64,000 nt of DNA, from the NCBI GenBank assembly GCA_900551705.1, contig URWY01000002.1, forward strand, positions 1-64,000. The letters are read 5' to 3'. Position numbers and translations under genes: made by a program. Each line of letters opens with the position of its first letter. Position 1 is the first letter of the stretch. Shown here one piece after another: positions 25,682 to 33,289 of the stretch. Under the pieces are notes generated by a model. It did not search any database and was not told where the DNA came from. It saw only the letters and a program-made list of their open reading frames with translations. This stretch comes from an uncultured Bacillota bacterium (GTDB lineage: Bacteria; Bacillota; Clostridia; Christensenellales; UBA1242).

Positions 25682-27865
25682 TCATTTTGCACAAGACAAA
25701 ATTGTGGATAAACAATAATCAAAATATCTTGCTGGAATACTGCCTGTTGTGAGCGCATCACCTGCTGAAAAATTGTATTTACCATTATTCTCAATGAGGT
25801 CAGAAAGTTTATAAAAACTAATTGTGCTAAGCACTGCATATTCTTGATTTCTAACAACTGGCCTATCCAAATTTACTATGCAAGCCAAGTTTAATTCTTT
25901 GTTTATATTGATGAAATTTGAAAAAGTATAATTGCCATTTTCAACATTTTTCATAAAGCCAGAGTCTGCCATTTTTTCAACATAACTATCAATCAAAATA
26001 AACATTCCAGCAAAAGTTGAAAGTTCAGAAACTTGTGCGTTGAAATCCTTAACATTATATCTTCCAAAATTAAATTGTTCAAAGAGTGGCTCGATTGGTG
26101 CGGAAAGCACGCTTTCAAAACGCTCATCTAAATCTAACGCATGAACAATTCCGATTTCAAATTCTGATGCGTTTTCTTCAACATTTAAAATATTGTCTTG
26201 TGTGAGTTTTACAAGATATTTTCTTTCGCCGTCTTTCATATAAAAGGCATTGTTTAACCTGTCAAACCTATATTCTCCAAACACAATATGTTCAAACAAG
26301 GTTTTGAAAGGTTCATTTTTGTTAAGGAAATCAAAATATTCACTTTTAAAGCGTCTATTGTTGATATATGCTCTAAACAACCTGCTTGATTGTTCTTCCA
26401 TTGTCGTTTCGTCATTTTTGCCAATAGCCAAGAAATCTCCAACAACATCTTCACCAAGACCAGATTTTTTAACAAGCATTGACATTAATTCGTCATGCCA
26501 ATCTTCTTCCAAAATTTCGTTGGATTTAGGATCGTTGAAAAAGTCTAACGCTTCAATTTTGCCCGAATAGCACAAACATTCAACCAAATATTTAGCTTCT
26601 TTAACGCGCTTTTCATACATCAAAACAACTGCAAATTCTGCCAAGGCTTTTGCTTGATTTTCATCACACAAGAGTGCTGCCATTCTAACCGCCCACTTAG
26701 CAGATTTGATGTCGTCTTTCTTTTTCAAAACTTCAAAAACGCTTTGTGCATAATTGTTCAAACTATCTTTGTCAAAAATATCATATAAATATTCAAGATT
26801 CTTTAAGTTATAAAGACCTTTGTCTTCCTTAAATAAATCAATTATATATGTGTAAGTTGCATTATCCGCTTTGACGCCACTTTTATATGTCAAATTGAGC
26901 CTATCAAATGGCAAGCCAAGAGTGCGCTCTTGTGGTTCTTTCACTTTTCTGCGAACAAGATACATAAATTGCTTTTCTGTCTTGTTAGAAACATTTTCAA
27001 TTATATCTAACCTTTCAGCAATCTGATTTTTAATTTCAACATCTTCTTCTCTTTCGTAAATTTCTTTTAATCTTGAAATTGCTTCGGTGTCTGAACCAAA
27101 AATGAACAAAATTTGAATCAAATCTAACTTGCTTGCTGCGTTATCTAAAAGCCTTCTATCAAGTTCAAAGAATGTTTCGCGCTTATACTTTTTCAAAATA
27201 TGGCCAATCCTATTCTCGTCTGAATTTTCACCAGAGATGAAATCGTCAACCAACATTTTAATGCCGCGTGGCGTGTTAAAGTCTGTTATCATTGCCAAAA
27301 TGCCATATTTTTGCTCTGGGTGCATTGCTAAATAGGAAATTGTCCATTCTTCGTTTTCGTTGAAAAATCTTTGCATAAACTCGATTGCTGGCCTTTTCCA
27401 AACAAAAAGCGAGTCTGACTTATCACTTTCAAAGGCAGACAAAACAAAAGGAAGATACAACTCCTTTTCAATTTCGCAATTTTTAACAATTTCAACAAAT
27501 CTATCAAAATATTTTTCGTCAAAAGTGTATGCTTGCTTGTTGCTTACATATTTTATTTGTCCAATTTGACCAACAAACATTCTCTTAACAAAATGATAAA
27601 GTTCAATTTGCAAGTTGCAATGAAGCAACAATCTCACAAAATTTGAAAGTGCAAATATGTAATTTTTTAATTGAAATAAAAGATCCGAAAACTCAAAAAT
27701 ATTTTTTTCTCTTTCTTCTTGTGAAATCTCCTTAACTTTTACATTTGCAAGTTCGTTTAATTTAATTTGCCTTGAAATAAAACCTTCAAAGTCAAAACTG
27801 TCTTCAAAATCAAAAATCGTTTTTAATGCTTTCTCTATTTGGCTGATGTCGCGTAAAATTTCCAT
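25682..27865 (-). CDS. Large helical-repeat protein with DUF4132-like C-terminal part
   Basis: A 727-residue soluble protein. Most of it is helical and HEAT-like (for example WKRPAIEFMQRFFNENEEW, TPRGIKMLVDDF, KLDLIQILFIFGSDTEA). Near residues 580-610 the motif FEIGIVHALDLDERFESVL ... PIEPLFEQF resembles the conserved centre of DUF4132 (a GxVHP-x-EL segment followed by QPFEQL). DUF4132 proteins are uncharacterised and often appear with WGR domains. The start is set by AGGAG six bases upstream. It forms its own unit between two hypothetical genes. The domain call rests on one motif read by eye. Confidence 0.55.
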   Translation of the reverse strand: MEILRDISQIEKALKTIFDFEDSFDFEGFISRQIKLNELANVKVKEISQEEREKNIFEFSDLLFQLKNYIFALSNFVRLLLHCNLQIELYHFVKRMFVGQIGQIKYVSNKQAYTFDEKYFDRFVEIVKNCEIEKELYLPFVLSAFESDKSDSLFVWKRPAIEFMQRFFNENEEWTISYLAMHPEQKYGILAMITDFNTPRGIKMLVDDFISGENSDENRIGHILKKYKRETFFELDRRLLDNAASKLDLIQILFIFGSDTEAISRLKEIYEREEDVEIKNQIAERLDIIENVSNKTEKQFMYLVRRKVKEPQERTLGLPFDRLNLTYKSGVKADNATYTYIIDLFKEDKGLYNLKNLEYLYDIFDKDSLNNYAQSVFEVLKKKDDIKSAKWAVRMAALLCDENQAKALAEFAVVLMYEKRVKEAKYLVECLCYSGKIEALDFFNDPKSNEILEEDWHDELMSMLVKKSGLGEDVVGDFLAIGKNDETTMEEQSSRLFRAYINNRRFKSEYFDFLNKNEPFKTLFEHIVFGEYRFDRLNNAFYMKDGERKYLVKLTQDNILNVEENASEFEIGIVHALDLDERFESVLSAPIEPLFEQFNFGRYNVKDFNAQVSELSTFAGMFILIDSYVEKMADSGFMKNVENGNYTFSNFININKELNLACIVNLDRPVVRNQEYAVLSTISFYKLSDLIENNGKYNFSAGDALTTGSIPARYFDYCLSTILSCAK

Positions 27866-27924
27866 GAAAAACTCCTATGCTTATACTTTAGCATAACTTT
27901 TTATATTTTCAAATTATATTTTTA

Positions 27925-27947
27925 AAAAAACTCTCGCTTGGAGAGTT
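27925..27947 (-). terminator. Terminator of the HTH gene
   Basis: AACTCTC (27929-27935) pairs with GAGAGTT (27941-27947); T-run follows on the minus strand. Confidence 0.8.
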
Positions 27948-27954
27948 GATTTTT

Positions 27955-28305
27955 TTAATTGCAGGCGTTCAACATTTTAAAAATTTCGCGCGCGTTAATA
28001 TACAAAACACAGTCTTCAAAACTTTTAAGGTCAAGACCAATGGTCTTCTTTATTTTCCCAATACGATAAATCAATGTGTTACGATGAACATACGAGTTTA
28101 AACTTGCTTTTGTCAAATTTAACCCACCGTTCAAAAACGCGTCAACGCTTTCATTAATAGCATCGTTGCAAAATATCTTTTTTAACTCGTGATTTTTCAC
28201 AATATCACAATACTTTTTTGCGTTAAAATGCTTGCCTATCAAATTTTCGGTTTTAAATAAATTCCTTATTTCAGCAGACTGAAAAATTAGTTCTTCGCTG
28301 TCCAT
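27955..28305 (-). CDS. Small PucR/CdaR-type helix-turn-helix regulator
   Basis: A 116-residue protein whose C-terminal half matches the PucR-type HTH: LNLTKASLNSYVHRNTLIYR followed by IGKIKKTIGLDL and the closing helix. Full PucR/CdaR regulators are 400-550 residues with sensory domains in front; here only about 50 residues precede the HTH. It lies 63 bases downstream of a degenerate ABC ATPase gene on the same strand, so the ATPase may supply the sensing function in trans. A good AGGAG supports the start. Confidence 0.7.
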   Translation of the reverse strand: MDSEELIFQSAEIRNLFKTENLIGKHFNAKKYCDIVKNHELKKIFCNDAINESVDAFLNGGLNLTKASLNSYVHRNTLIYRIGKIKKTIGLDLKSFEDCVLYINAREIFKMLNACN

Positions 28306-28368
28306 AAATTCTCCTATAAGTAGTCCCCCAACAAATTTCTTGTCTTCTGTTTGTCTATTTTATGTTAA

Positions 28369-29016
28369 TTAATTATTTTCAATGCTTCCTAGATTAAACT
28401 TTATTGTTCTTTTTGTCAAAATTTTAGCAATATCTTCCGATGTTGTGGCAACAAGTGTTGTGACTTTATTTTGAACATATTCTTTAACAATCATCGACTC
28501 AATAATTTCAAGTTGTTCTTGTTGCAATTTCTCAAATATGTTGTCAATCAATATTATATCAAGTTTTCTAAACGAAAGCCTTGCGATTGAAAGCACATAT
28601 TGCTCAAATAATGTCAAATTACAAACTTTTTCGTCTCTTAATTTTTCCATATTGTAATTTATCAAGAGTTCGTTTATCTTTTCTTCAATTTCAGAATTTG
28701 AATATTTTCTTGTTTTTAAAATATATTTCAAATTTTCATAAACAGTTTTTTTAGGAAAGAAAACTGGCGTTGCAGGAATGTATCCCATTTCAACATCGCA
28801 AGAAAAATCTATTTTTTTAAGCGGAACATCTTTGATATAAACTTCGCCGCTGTTTGGCTTTTCAAGCCCAGCCAAAACGCGAAGCATTGATGTTTTACCG
28901 CTGTTTTCTTCGCCCAAAAGAGCCACTGACTCGCCCTTTTTGACTTCAAAACTCACATCATAAAGTGCGTAATATTCTTTCGTATATTTCAAACACAAAT
29001 TTTTAACTTTAATCAT
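28369..29016 (-). CDS. Degenerate ABC ATPase subunit without a permease
   Basis: About 215 residues of ABC nucleotide-binding domain. Walker A is intact (GEENSGKTS). The signature, normally LSGGQ, reads LTLFEQ, and Walker B reads IILIDN, so the catalytic glutamate after the aspartate is Asn. It can probably bind but not efficiently hydrolyse ATP. No membrane subunit is encoded nearby; the next gene is the small PucR-type HTH protein. The start is the ATG 29014-29016, chosen for its AGGAG. It may act as a regulatory ATP-binding protein rather than a transporter part. Confidence 0.65.
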   Translation of the reverse strand: MIKVKNLCLKYTKEYYALYDVSFEVKKGESVALLGEENSGKTSMLRVLAGLEKPNSGEVYIKDVPLKKIDFSCDVEMGYIPATPVFFPKKTVYENLKYILKTRKYSNSEIEEKINELLINYNMEKLRDEKVCNLTLFEQYVLSIARLSFRKLDIILIDNIFEKLQQEQLEIIESMIVKEYVQNKVTTLVATTSEDIAKILTKRTIKFNLGSIENN

Positions 29017-29190
29017 TATTTCTCCTTGCCTACACTTGGCAATTAAATTGCAAACCAATTTGCAGATATATAATACTATAAAAAAATAAAAAATCAACTC
29101 TTTTTTAAGAATTTGTTGTTTTTAAAAATCACTTGCAAATTGAGAAATATTGCGATATACTGCAATCACACTTTGTCTAAGGAGGATAAA

Positions 29191-30366
29191 ATGGATTTAT
29201 TTAAAAAATGTCAAGACTTCACAAGAATTGAAGATTTAAAATCAATAAACTTGTATCCATATTTTCATAAACTTGAAAGTAAGCAGGATACTATTGTTGA
29301 AATGGAAGGTCATAAAACAATTATGATTGGTTCAAACAACTATCTCGGCTTAACTTCTCATCCAGAAGTTATAGACGCAGGAGTTGAAGCACTTAAAAAA
29401 TATGGCAGCGGCTGTTCTGGTTCAAGATTTTTAAACGGAACTCTTGATTTGCATGTCAAACTAGAAAAAGAACTTGCAGAGTTTTTACATAAAGAAGAAG
29501 TTGTAACTTTTTCAACAGGTTTTCAATCAAATTTAGGCATTATCAGCGCTATTGCCGGTAGAAACGACTATATTGTTTGCGATAAAGAAAACCATGCAAG
29601 TATCTATGATGCCTGCAAATTGAGTTATGCAAAAATGTTGAGATATGAACATAATAATATGGAAGATTTGGAGCGCCAACTTCAATCTATCCCACAAGAT
29701 AAAGGTATTTTAATTGTCACAGACGGCGTTTTCTCAATGAGTGGAGAAATCTGCAACTTGCCAAAAATTGTTGAATTAAAACATAAATATGGCGCAAGAG
29801 TTATGGTTGATGACGCGCACGGCTTCGGTGTTATTGGTGAAGGTGGACGCGGAACAGGTTCGCATTTTAATCTTGAAGACGAAGTTGACATCATAATGGG
29901 GACATTTTCAAAATCACTTGCAAGTTTAGGCGGATATATGGCTTCAAGCGAACGAGTAGCGAATTATGTCCGCCACAATTCAAGGCCATTTATTTTCAGC
30001 GCAAGTATTCCACCTGCAAATGTTGCGTGCGCAAGAAAAGCGTTGGAAATTATCAAACGCGAACCAGAAAGAGTTAAAAATTTGCAAGATAACGGCGCGT
30101 ATGTCCGTGCAGGTCTTGAAAAACGAGGTATTAAATACATTCCAAGCGAAACTCCTATCGTTGCCATCTATACTTACGATGATGAAAAAACATTCCTAGC
30201 ATGCAAAATGCTTTTTGAACGCGGAGTTTATGTAAATCCAGTTGTATCACCTGCCGTTCCGGTCGGTTCAAGTCTGATAAGAACATCATACACCGCAACA
30301 CACACTCATAAACAACTTGACGAAGCCATGGACAAAATCAAACAAGTGCTAGACGAGATATTATAA
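29191..30366 (+). CDS. Alpha-oxoamine synthase, serine-palmitoyltransferase-like
   Basis: PLP-dependent enzyme of about 391 residues in the family of 8-amino-7-oxononanoate synthase, glycine C-acetyltransferase and serine palmitoyltransferase (SPT). The PLP-lysine motif is GTFSKSLASLGG and the N-terminal part has YPYFHKLES and GSRFLNGTLDLH; both read as SPT-like rather than BioF- or Kbl-like. The reaction would be decarboxylative condensation of an amino acid with an acyl thioester. ATG at 29191 has AGGAGG seven bases upstream; the frame extends upstream without support. The gene stands alone between terminators. BioF or Kbl activity cannot be excluded. Confidence 0.8.
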   Translation: MDLFKKCQDFTRIEDLKSINLYPYFHKLESKQDTIVEMEGHKTIMIGSNNYLGLTSHPEVIDAGVEALKKYGSGCSGSRFLNGTLDLHVKLEKELAEFLHKEEVVTFSTGFQSNLGIISAIAGRNDYIVCDKENHASIYDACKLSYAKMLRYEHNNMEDLERQLQSIPQDKGILIVTDGVFSMSGEICNLPKIVELKHKYGARVMVDDAHGFGVIGEGGRGTGSHFNLEDEVDIIMGTFSKSLASLGGYMASSERVANYVRHNSRPFIFSASIPPANVACARKALEIIKREPERVKNLQDNGAYVRAGLEKRGIKYIPSETPIVAIYTYDDEKTFLACKMLFERGVYVNPVVSPAVPVGSSLIRTSYTATHTHKQLDEAMDKIKQVLDEIL

Positions 30367-30391
30367 AAAGAGCCCAACCGGCTCTTTTTTA
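30367..30391. terminator. Bidirectional terminator
   Basis: AAAGAGCC, loop CAACC, GGCTCTTT with T-runs on both strands; ends the SPT-like gene and the convergent SLOG gene. Confidence 0.9.
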
Positions 30392-30829
30392 AATTTCAAT
30401 TATCTTTTTATTTTTCTTTTGGGCATATTTTACCATTTTATATGCTCCGCTTTTGTATGGCATCTCAATGTGACAAACTAAAACATCGCAGTTATTAACT
30501 ATCCATTCATTACGCTTAGTTATTCGCTGCTTTGGGTAATATTGCTCAATCGGCGGAAATATTGTTTCATCGACAGCCTTTGACAAAAAGAAATTTTCTT
30601 TATTATGTTGATAGTGCAACAAAATTCTAACAATTTTTATATAAGGATACTTTTCTTTTAACTCAACAATAGCATTAAAACATTTTTCGTCAAACGCCCC
30701 CTTGTTGCCATCATAAAAAATTGTATAGCCTTGCTGAATAAGTCCTTCAATAGTTTGAAGAAGTTTTTCTTTAACCCCAATACATCTCCACGAATCACGA
30801 TGTCCCGCAAACGCAACTACTTTTTCCAT
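30389..30829 (-). CDS. SLOG-superfamily (DUF1273-like) protein
   Basis: About 146 residues starting at the ATG 30827-30829 (AGGAG six bases upstream). The N-terminal FAGHRD motif, the glycine-rich loop FYDGNKGAFDEKCFNAIVEL and the later CDVLVCHIEMPYKSGAYKMV match the SLOG Rossmann-like nucleotide-binding fold of DUF1273 and DprA/LOG relatives. SLOG proteins bind nucleotide-derived ligands and recur in defence and stress modules; this one's ligand is unknown. It is divergent from an XRE regulator, and a homologous divergent pair occurs at 63451-64000. Confidence 0.75.
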   Translation of the reverse strand: MEKVVAFAGHRDSWRCIGVKEKLLQTIEGLIQQGYTIFYDGNKGAFDEKCFNAIVELKEKYPYIKIVRILLHYQHNKENFFLSKAVDETIFPPIEQYYPKQRITKRNEWIVNNCDVLVCHIEMPYKSGAYKMVKYAQKKNKKIIEI

Positions 30830-30951
30830 ATAATTCTCCTTTTTGCTCAATAATTGTGAAGTAATTATACAACTAAAATGAATTAAATGCAAAATAATAG
30901 CCAACTATAATAATGAATAGAAATTGAGTAAAAAGTAAAAAGGAGTTGAGT
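30830..30951. promoter_or_regulatory. Divergent SLOG/XRE control region
   Basis: For the minus-strand SLOG gene: TTTGCA (30888-30893), 18 bases, TATAAT (30864-30869). For the XRE gene: TATAAT at 30906-30911 with a poor -35. The promoters lie back to back so one regulator could control both. TTGAGTA occurs twice (30923-30929 and 30946-30952), the second copy at the XRE start. Confidence 0.5.
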
Positions 30952-31263
30952 ATGGATTATTTTAGAAAGATTGATAAAATGCGTGTTGCTCGTGGTTGGT
31001 CATTTTATAGACTTAGCCAAGAATCCGGTTTATCTCAACAAACTTTCACTAAATGGATGAATGGTAAAACAACACCAACATTACTAGCGTTACAGGCAGT
31101 TTGTGACGCATTTGAAATTAGTTTGGCAGAATTTTTTGCCGAAGATGAAATCATTGTTGTAACGCCAGAAGTCAAAGAATTATTTAACGATTGGCAAGTC
31201 CTAACAAAAGAAGAAAAGGCATCAGTCATGGCAATAGTCAAAAACTATATTAAAAAAAGATAA
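30952..31263 (+). CDS. XRE-family transcriptional regulator
   Basis: A 103-residue protein with an N-terminal Cro/CI helix-turn-helix (WSFYRLSQESGLSQQTFTKW) and a C-terminal helix ending KNYIKKR. The ATG at 30952 lies six bases after AGGAG; an in-frame TTG at 30946 overlaps that site and is unlikely. It is divergent from the SLOG gene at 30389-30829 and probably autoregulates the shared intergenic region. A strong terminator follows. Confidence 0.85.
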   Translation: MDYFRKIDKMRVARGWSFYRLSQESGLSQQTFTKWMNGKTTPTLLALQAVCDAFEISLAEFFAEDEIIVVTPEVKELFNDWQVLTKEEKASVMAIVKNYIKKR

Positions 31264-31284
31264 GAGCCCAAGCGGCTCTTTTTT
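31262..31284 (+). terminator. Terminator of the XRE gene
   Basis: AAGAGCC (31262-31268), loop CAAGC, GGCTCTT (31274-31280) and a T-run. Confidence 0.85.
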
Positions 31285-31286
31285 AT

Positions 31287-31314
31287 TTGCTAATTAGATA
31301 AAAAATGCTATCAT
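31287..31314 (+). promoter_or_regulatory. Leaderless promoter of truA
   Basis: TTGCTA (31287-31292), 16 bases, extended TGC and TATCAT (31309-31314). Only six bases separate the -10 from the ATG at 31321, and no Shine-Dalgarno is present. Confidence 0.65.
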
Positions 31315-31320
31315 AAACAC

Positions 31321-32094
31321 ATGAACAAAATAAATGTGTTGTTTACAATCAGTTACAAAGGAACCATTTACAGCGGTTGGCAAGTTCAACCTGTCAAACA
31401 AACAATTCAAGGAGAAATTGAAAGCGTTCTTGAAAGGCTTTTTAATGAAAAAGTTGAAGTTGTTGGCAGCGGAAGAACAGACGCTGGCGTACATGCTCTT
31501 GGCACAAAAGCAAATGCCCTTTTAAATGCTGATTTTTTATCAAAACACTTTTCAAAAAATGGCAAATTGGATTTCATTAAGTTTAGAGATGCAATTAATC
31601 AACTTTTGCCTGAAAATATTCAAATTTTATCAATTAAAAGAGTTCCAATAACTTTTAACGCTAGGTTTTCGGCAAAGAAAAAAACTTATGAATACAAACT
31701 TCAAAATGGCGGAATTTTATCACCTTTTGACAGCGAAACGACCGTTTTGGTGCGTCAAAAACTTGACATTGATGCAATGATTGCTGCTAGCAAATATCTA
31801 ATTGGCGAGCACGATTTCACATCATTTTGCAGTGCACAAACGCAAACAAACGACCATATTAGAACAATTTATGATATAAAAATCACAAAAAAATCTAATA
31901 AAATTTTAATCGAAATAACCGGTAACGGCTTTTTATATAACATGGTCAGAATTATTGTTGGCACGCTTGTTGAAATCGGTTTAGGAAAGAAAAATACAAG
32001 CGAAATGAAAGCAATTTTAAGCAGTAAAGACCGTTCAAAAGCAGGCAAAACATACCCTGCTCACGCACTCTTTTTAAAAAAAGTTTTATATTAA
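31321..32094 (+). CDS. truA: tRNA pseudouridine(38-40) synthase
   Basis: Isomerises uridines 38-40 in the anticodon arm of several tRNAs. 257 residues, normal length. The catalytic aspartate lies in GSGRTDAGVHALG; other family motifs are ISYKGTIYSGWQ at the N-terminus, HDFTSFCSAQ in the middle and GNGFLYNMVRIIVGTLVEIG near the C-terminus. Predicted leaderless mRNA (see promoter). In many Clostridia truA precedes rplM, and here the rplM-rpsI operon follows 220 bases downstream with its own promoter. Confidence 0.95.
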   Translation: MNKINVLFTISYKGTIYSGWQVQPVKQTIQGEIESVLERLFNEKVEVVGSGRTDAGVHALGTKANALLNADFLSKHFSKNGKLDFIKFRDAINQLLPENIQILSIKRVPITFNARFSAKKKTYEYKLQNGGILSPFDSETTVLVRQKLDIDAMIAASKYLIGEHDFTSFCSAQTQTNDHIRTIYDIKITKKSNKILIEITGNGFLYNMVRIIVGTLVEIGLGKKNTSEMKAILSSKDRSKAGKTYPAHALFLKKVLY

Positions 32095-32122
32095 AATTTA
32101 TTAAATAATTTTCAAAAAATTC

Positions 32123-32151
32123 TTGACATTATCAGCAAATTATAATATATT
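32123..32151 (+). promoter_or_regulatory. rplM-rpsI promoter
   Basis: TTGACA (32123-32128), 17 bases, TATATT (32146-32151). Predicted transcript start is near 32158, giving a leader of about 155 bases. Confidence 0.75.
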
Positions 32152-32156
32152 ATTAT

Positions 32157-32313
32157 CGTCTAATGTTTTTAGGCGATTTTTTTGTGATGCTAGCCCCTTC
32201 ACAAATGGTTGCTTTAAAGGTAGCGGATAACTTAATCAAGTTTGCAACTGCAAGCGCGAACTGCATTTGCTAGAAGATTGTAATTTTTAAAATATTATTC
32301 GGAGGAAAATTCA
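32157..32313 (+). ncRNA. Candidate L13 ribosomal-protein leader RNA
   Basis: The 155-base leader of rplM is much longer than other leaders here and looks structured. GATGCTAGCC at its 5' side can pair through CTAGC with GCTAG near 32270, enclosing several smaller helices. Position and length fit the Firmicute L13 leader, through which L13 represses its own operon. In front, CGTCTAA and TTAGGCG (32157-32177) form a hairpin followed by seven T, like a terminator placed at the transcript start. The family assignment is by context and not by a covariance search. Confidence 0.55.
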
Positions 32314-32757
32314 ATGAAGTCATATATGGCAAAACCAGAAACTGTTGAAAGAAAATGGTATTTAGTTGATGCTGCTAACACTCCTCTTGGACGCGTTGCA
32401 AGCCAAGTTGCTTCAATCTTGCGTGGTAAAAACAAACCAACATTCACACCACATGTTGACACAGGAGATTATGTTATCGTTATCAATTCTGATAAAATCG
32501 TTTTAACAGGTAAAAAATTAATTCAAAAGAAATTCAAAACATATTCAGGATATCAAGGCGGACTTAAAGAAGTTCAATACAAAAAAATGATGGAAGAAAA
32601 ATCAGATGTTGCACTTTTAAGAGCAATTAAAGGAATGCTTCCAAAAAATGCTCTTGGTAGAGATATGGCAAGAAAAGTTAAAATCTACAAAGGTGCAGAA
32701 CATCCACACGAAGCACAACATCCAGAATTAATTTCATTAAAAGGAGAAATTAAATAA
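32314..32757 (+). CDS. rplM: 50S ribosomal protein L13
   Basis: 147 residues, usual length for L13. Recognisable by [17 protein letters not shown] near the N-terminus, KILTGKK-type and [10 protein letters not shown] motifs in the middle and [11 protein letters not shown] near the end. A strong Shine-Dalgarno (GGAGG) precedes the ATG. Its stop overlaps the start of rpsI (TAATG), so the two are coupled. Confidence 0.97.
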   Translation: MKSYMAKPETVERKWYLVDAANTPLGRVASQVASILRGKNKPTFTPHVDTGDYVIVINSDKIVLTGKKLIQKKFKTYSGYQGGLKEVQYKKMMEEKSDVALLRAIKGMLPKNALGRDMARKVKIYKGAEHPHEAQHPELISLKGEIK

Positions 32758-33191
32758 TGGCAGAAACAAAGAAAGCTGTTAAAGCTACTTTAAAATCAAA
32801 GAAAATTCAATTTTGCGCAACTGGTAGAAGAAAAAAATCTATCGCACGCGTTAGATTAATTCCAGGCGGAAACGGAACAATCGTTATCAACAAAAAATCT
32901 ATTGACGAATACTTCCCACAAGACCTTTTAAAATTAATTGTTAAACAACCATTAGAACTCACAAACAGTGCAGATAAATATGATGTTTATGTTAATGTTA
33001 TCGGTGGTGGCATTGCTGGTCAAGCAGGTGCTATTTGCCACGGTATTTCAAGAGCACTTGTTAAAGCCGAAGAAAATCTTAAATCAGAAGTTAAGAAAGC
33101 TGGCTTGTTAACTCGTGACCCAAGAATGAAAGAGCGTAAAAAATATGGTCTTAAAAAAGCAAGAAAAGCATCTCAATTCTCAAAGAGATAA
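32757..33191 (+). CDS. rpsI: 30S ribosomal protein S9
   Basis: 144 residues. The core begins [19 protein letters not shown], and the C-terminus ends with the basic [17 protein letters not shown] tail that reaches the ribosomal P site. An N-terminal extension of about 15 lysine-rich residues makes it longer than the usual 130. The ATG overlaps the rplM stop codon. Confidence 0.97.
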   Translation: MAETKKAVKATLKSKKIQFCATGRRKKSIARVRLIPGGNGTIVINKKSIDEYFPQDLLKLIVKQPLELTNSADKYDVYVNVIGGGIAGQAGAICHGISRALVKAEENLKSEVKKAGLLTRDPRMKERKKYGLKKARKASQFSKR

Positions 33192-33254
33192 TTTGCAATC
33201 AGACTTACAAAAAGCAAGGCAATATGCCCTGCTTTTTTTATTTTGCAAGATTTA

Positions 33255-33283
33255 TTGATTTTTTTGTAAAATTGTGCTACATT
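33255..33283 (+). promoter_or_regulatory. Leaderless promoter of the gene at 33290
   Basis: TTGATT (33255-33260), 17 bases including TGC, TACATT (33278-33283), then six bases to the ATG at 33290. No Shine-Dalgarno. Confidence 0.6.
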
Positions 33284-33289
33284 AGAAAT

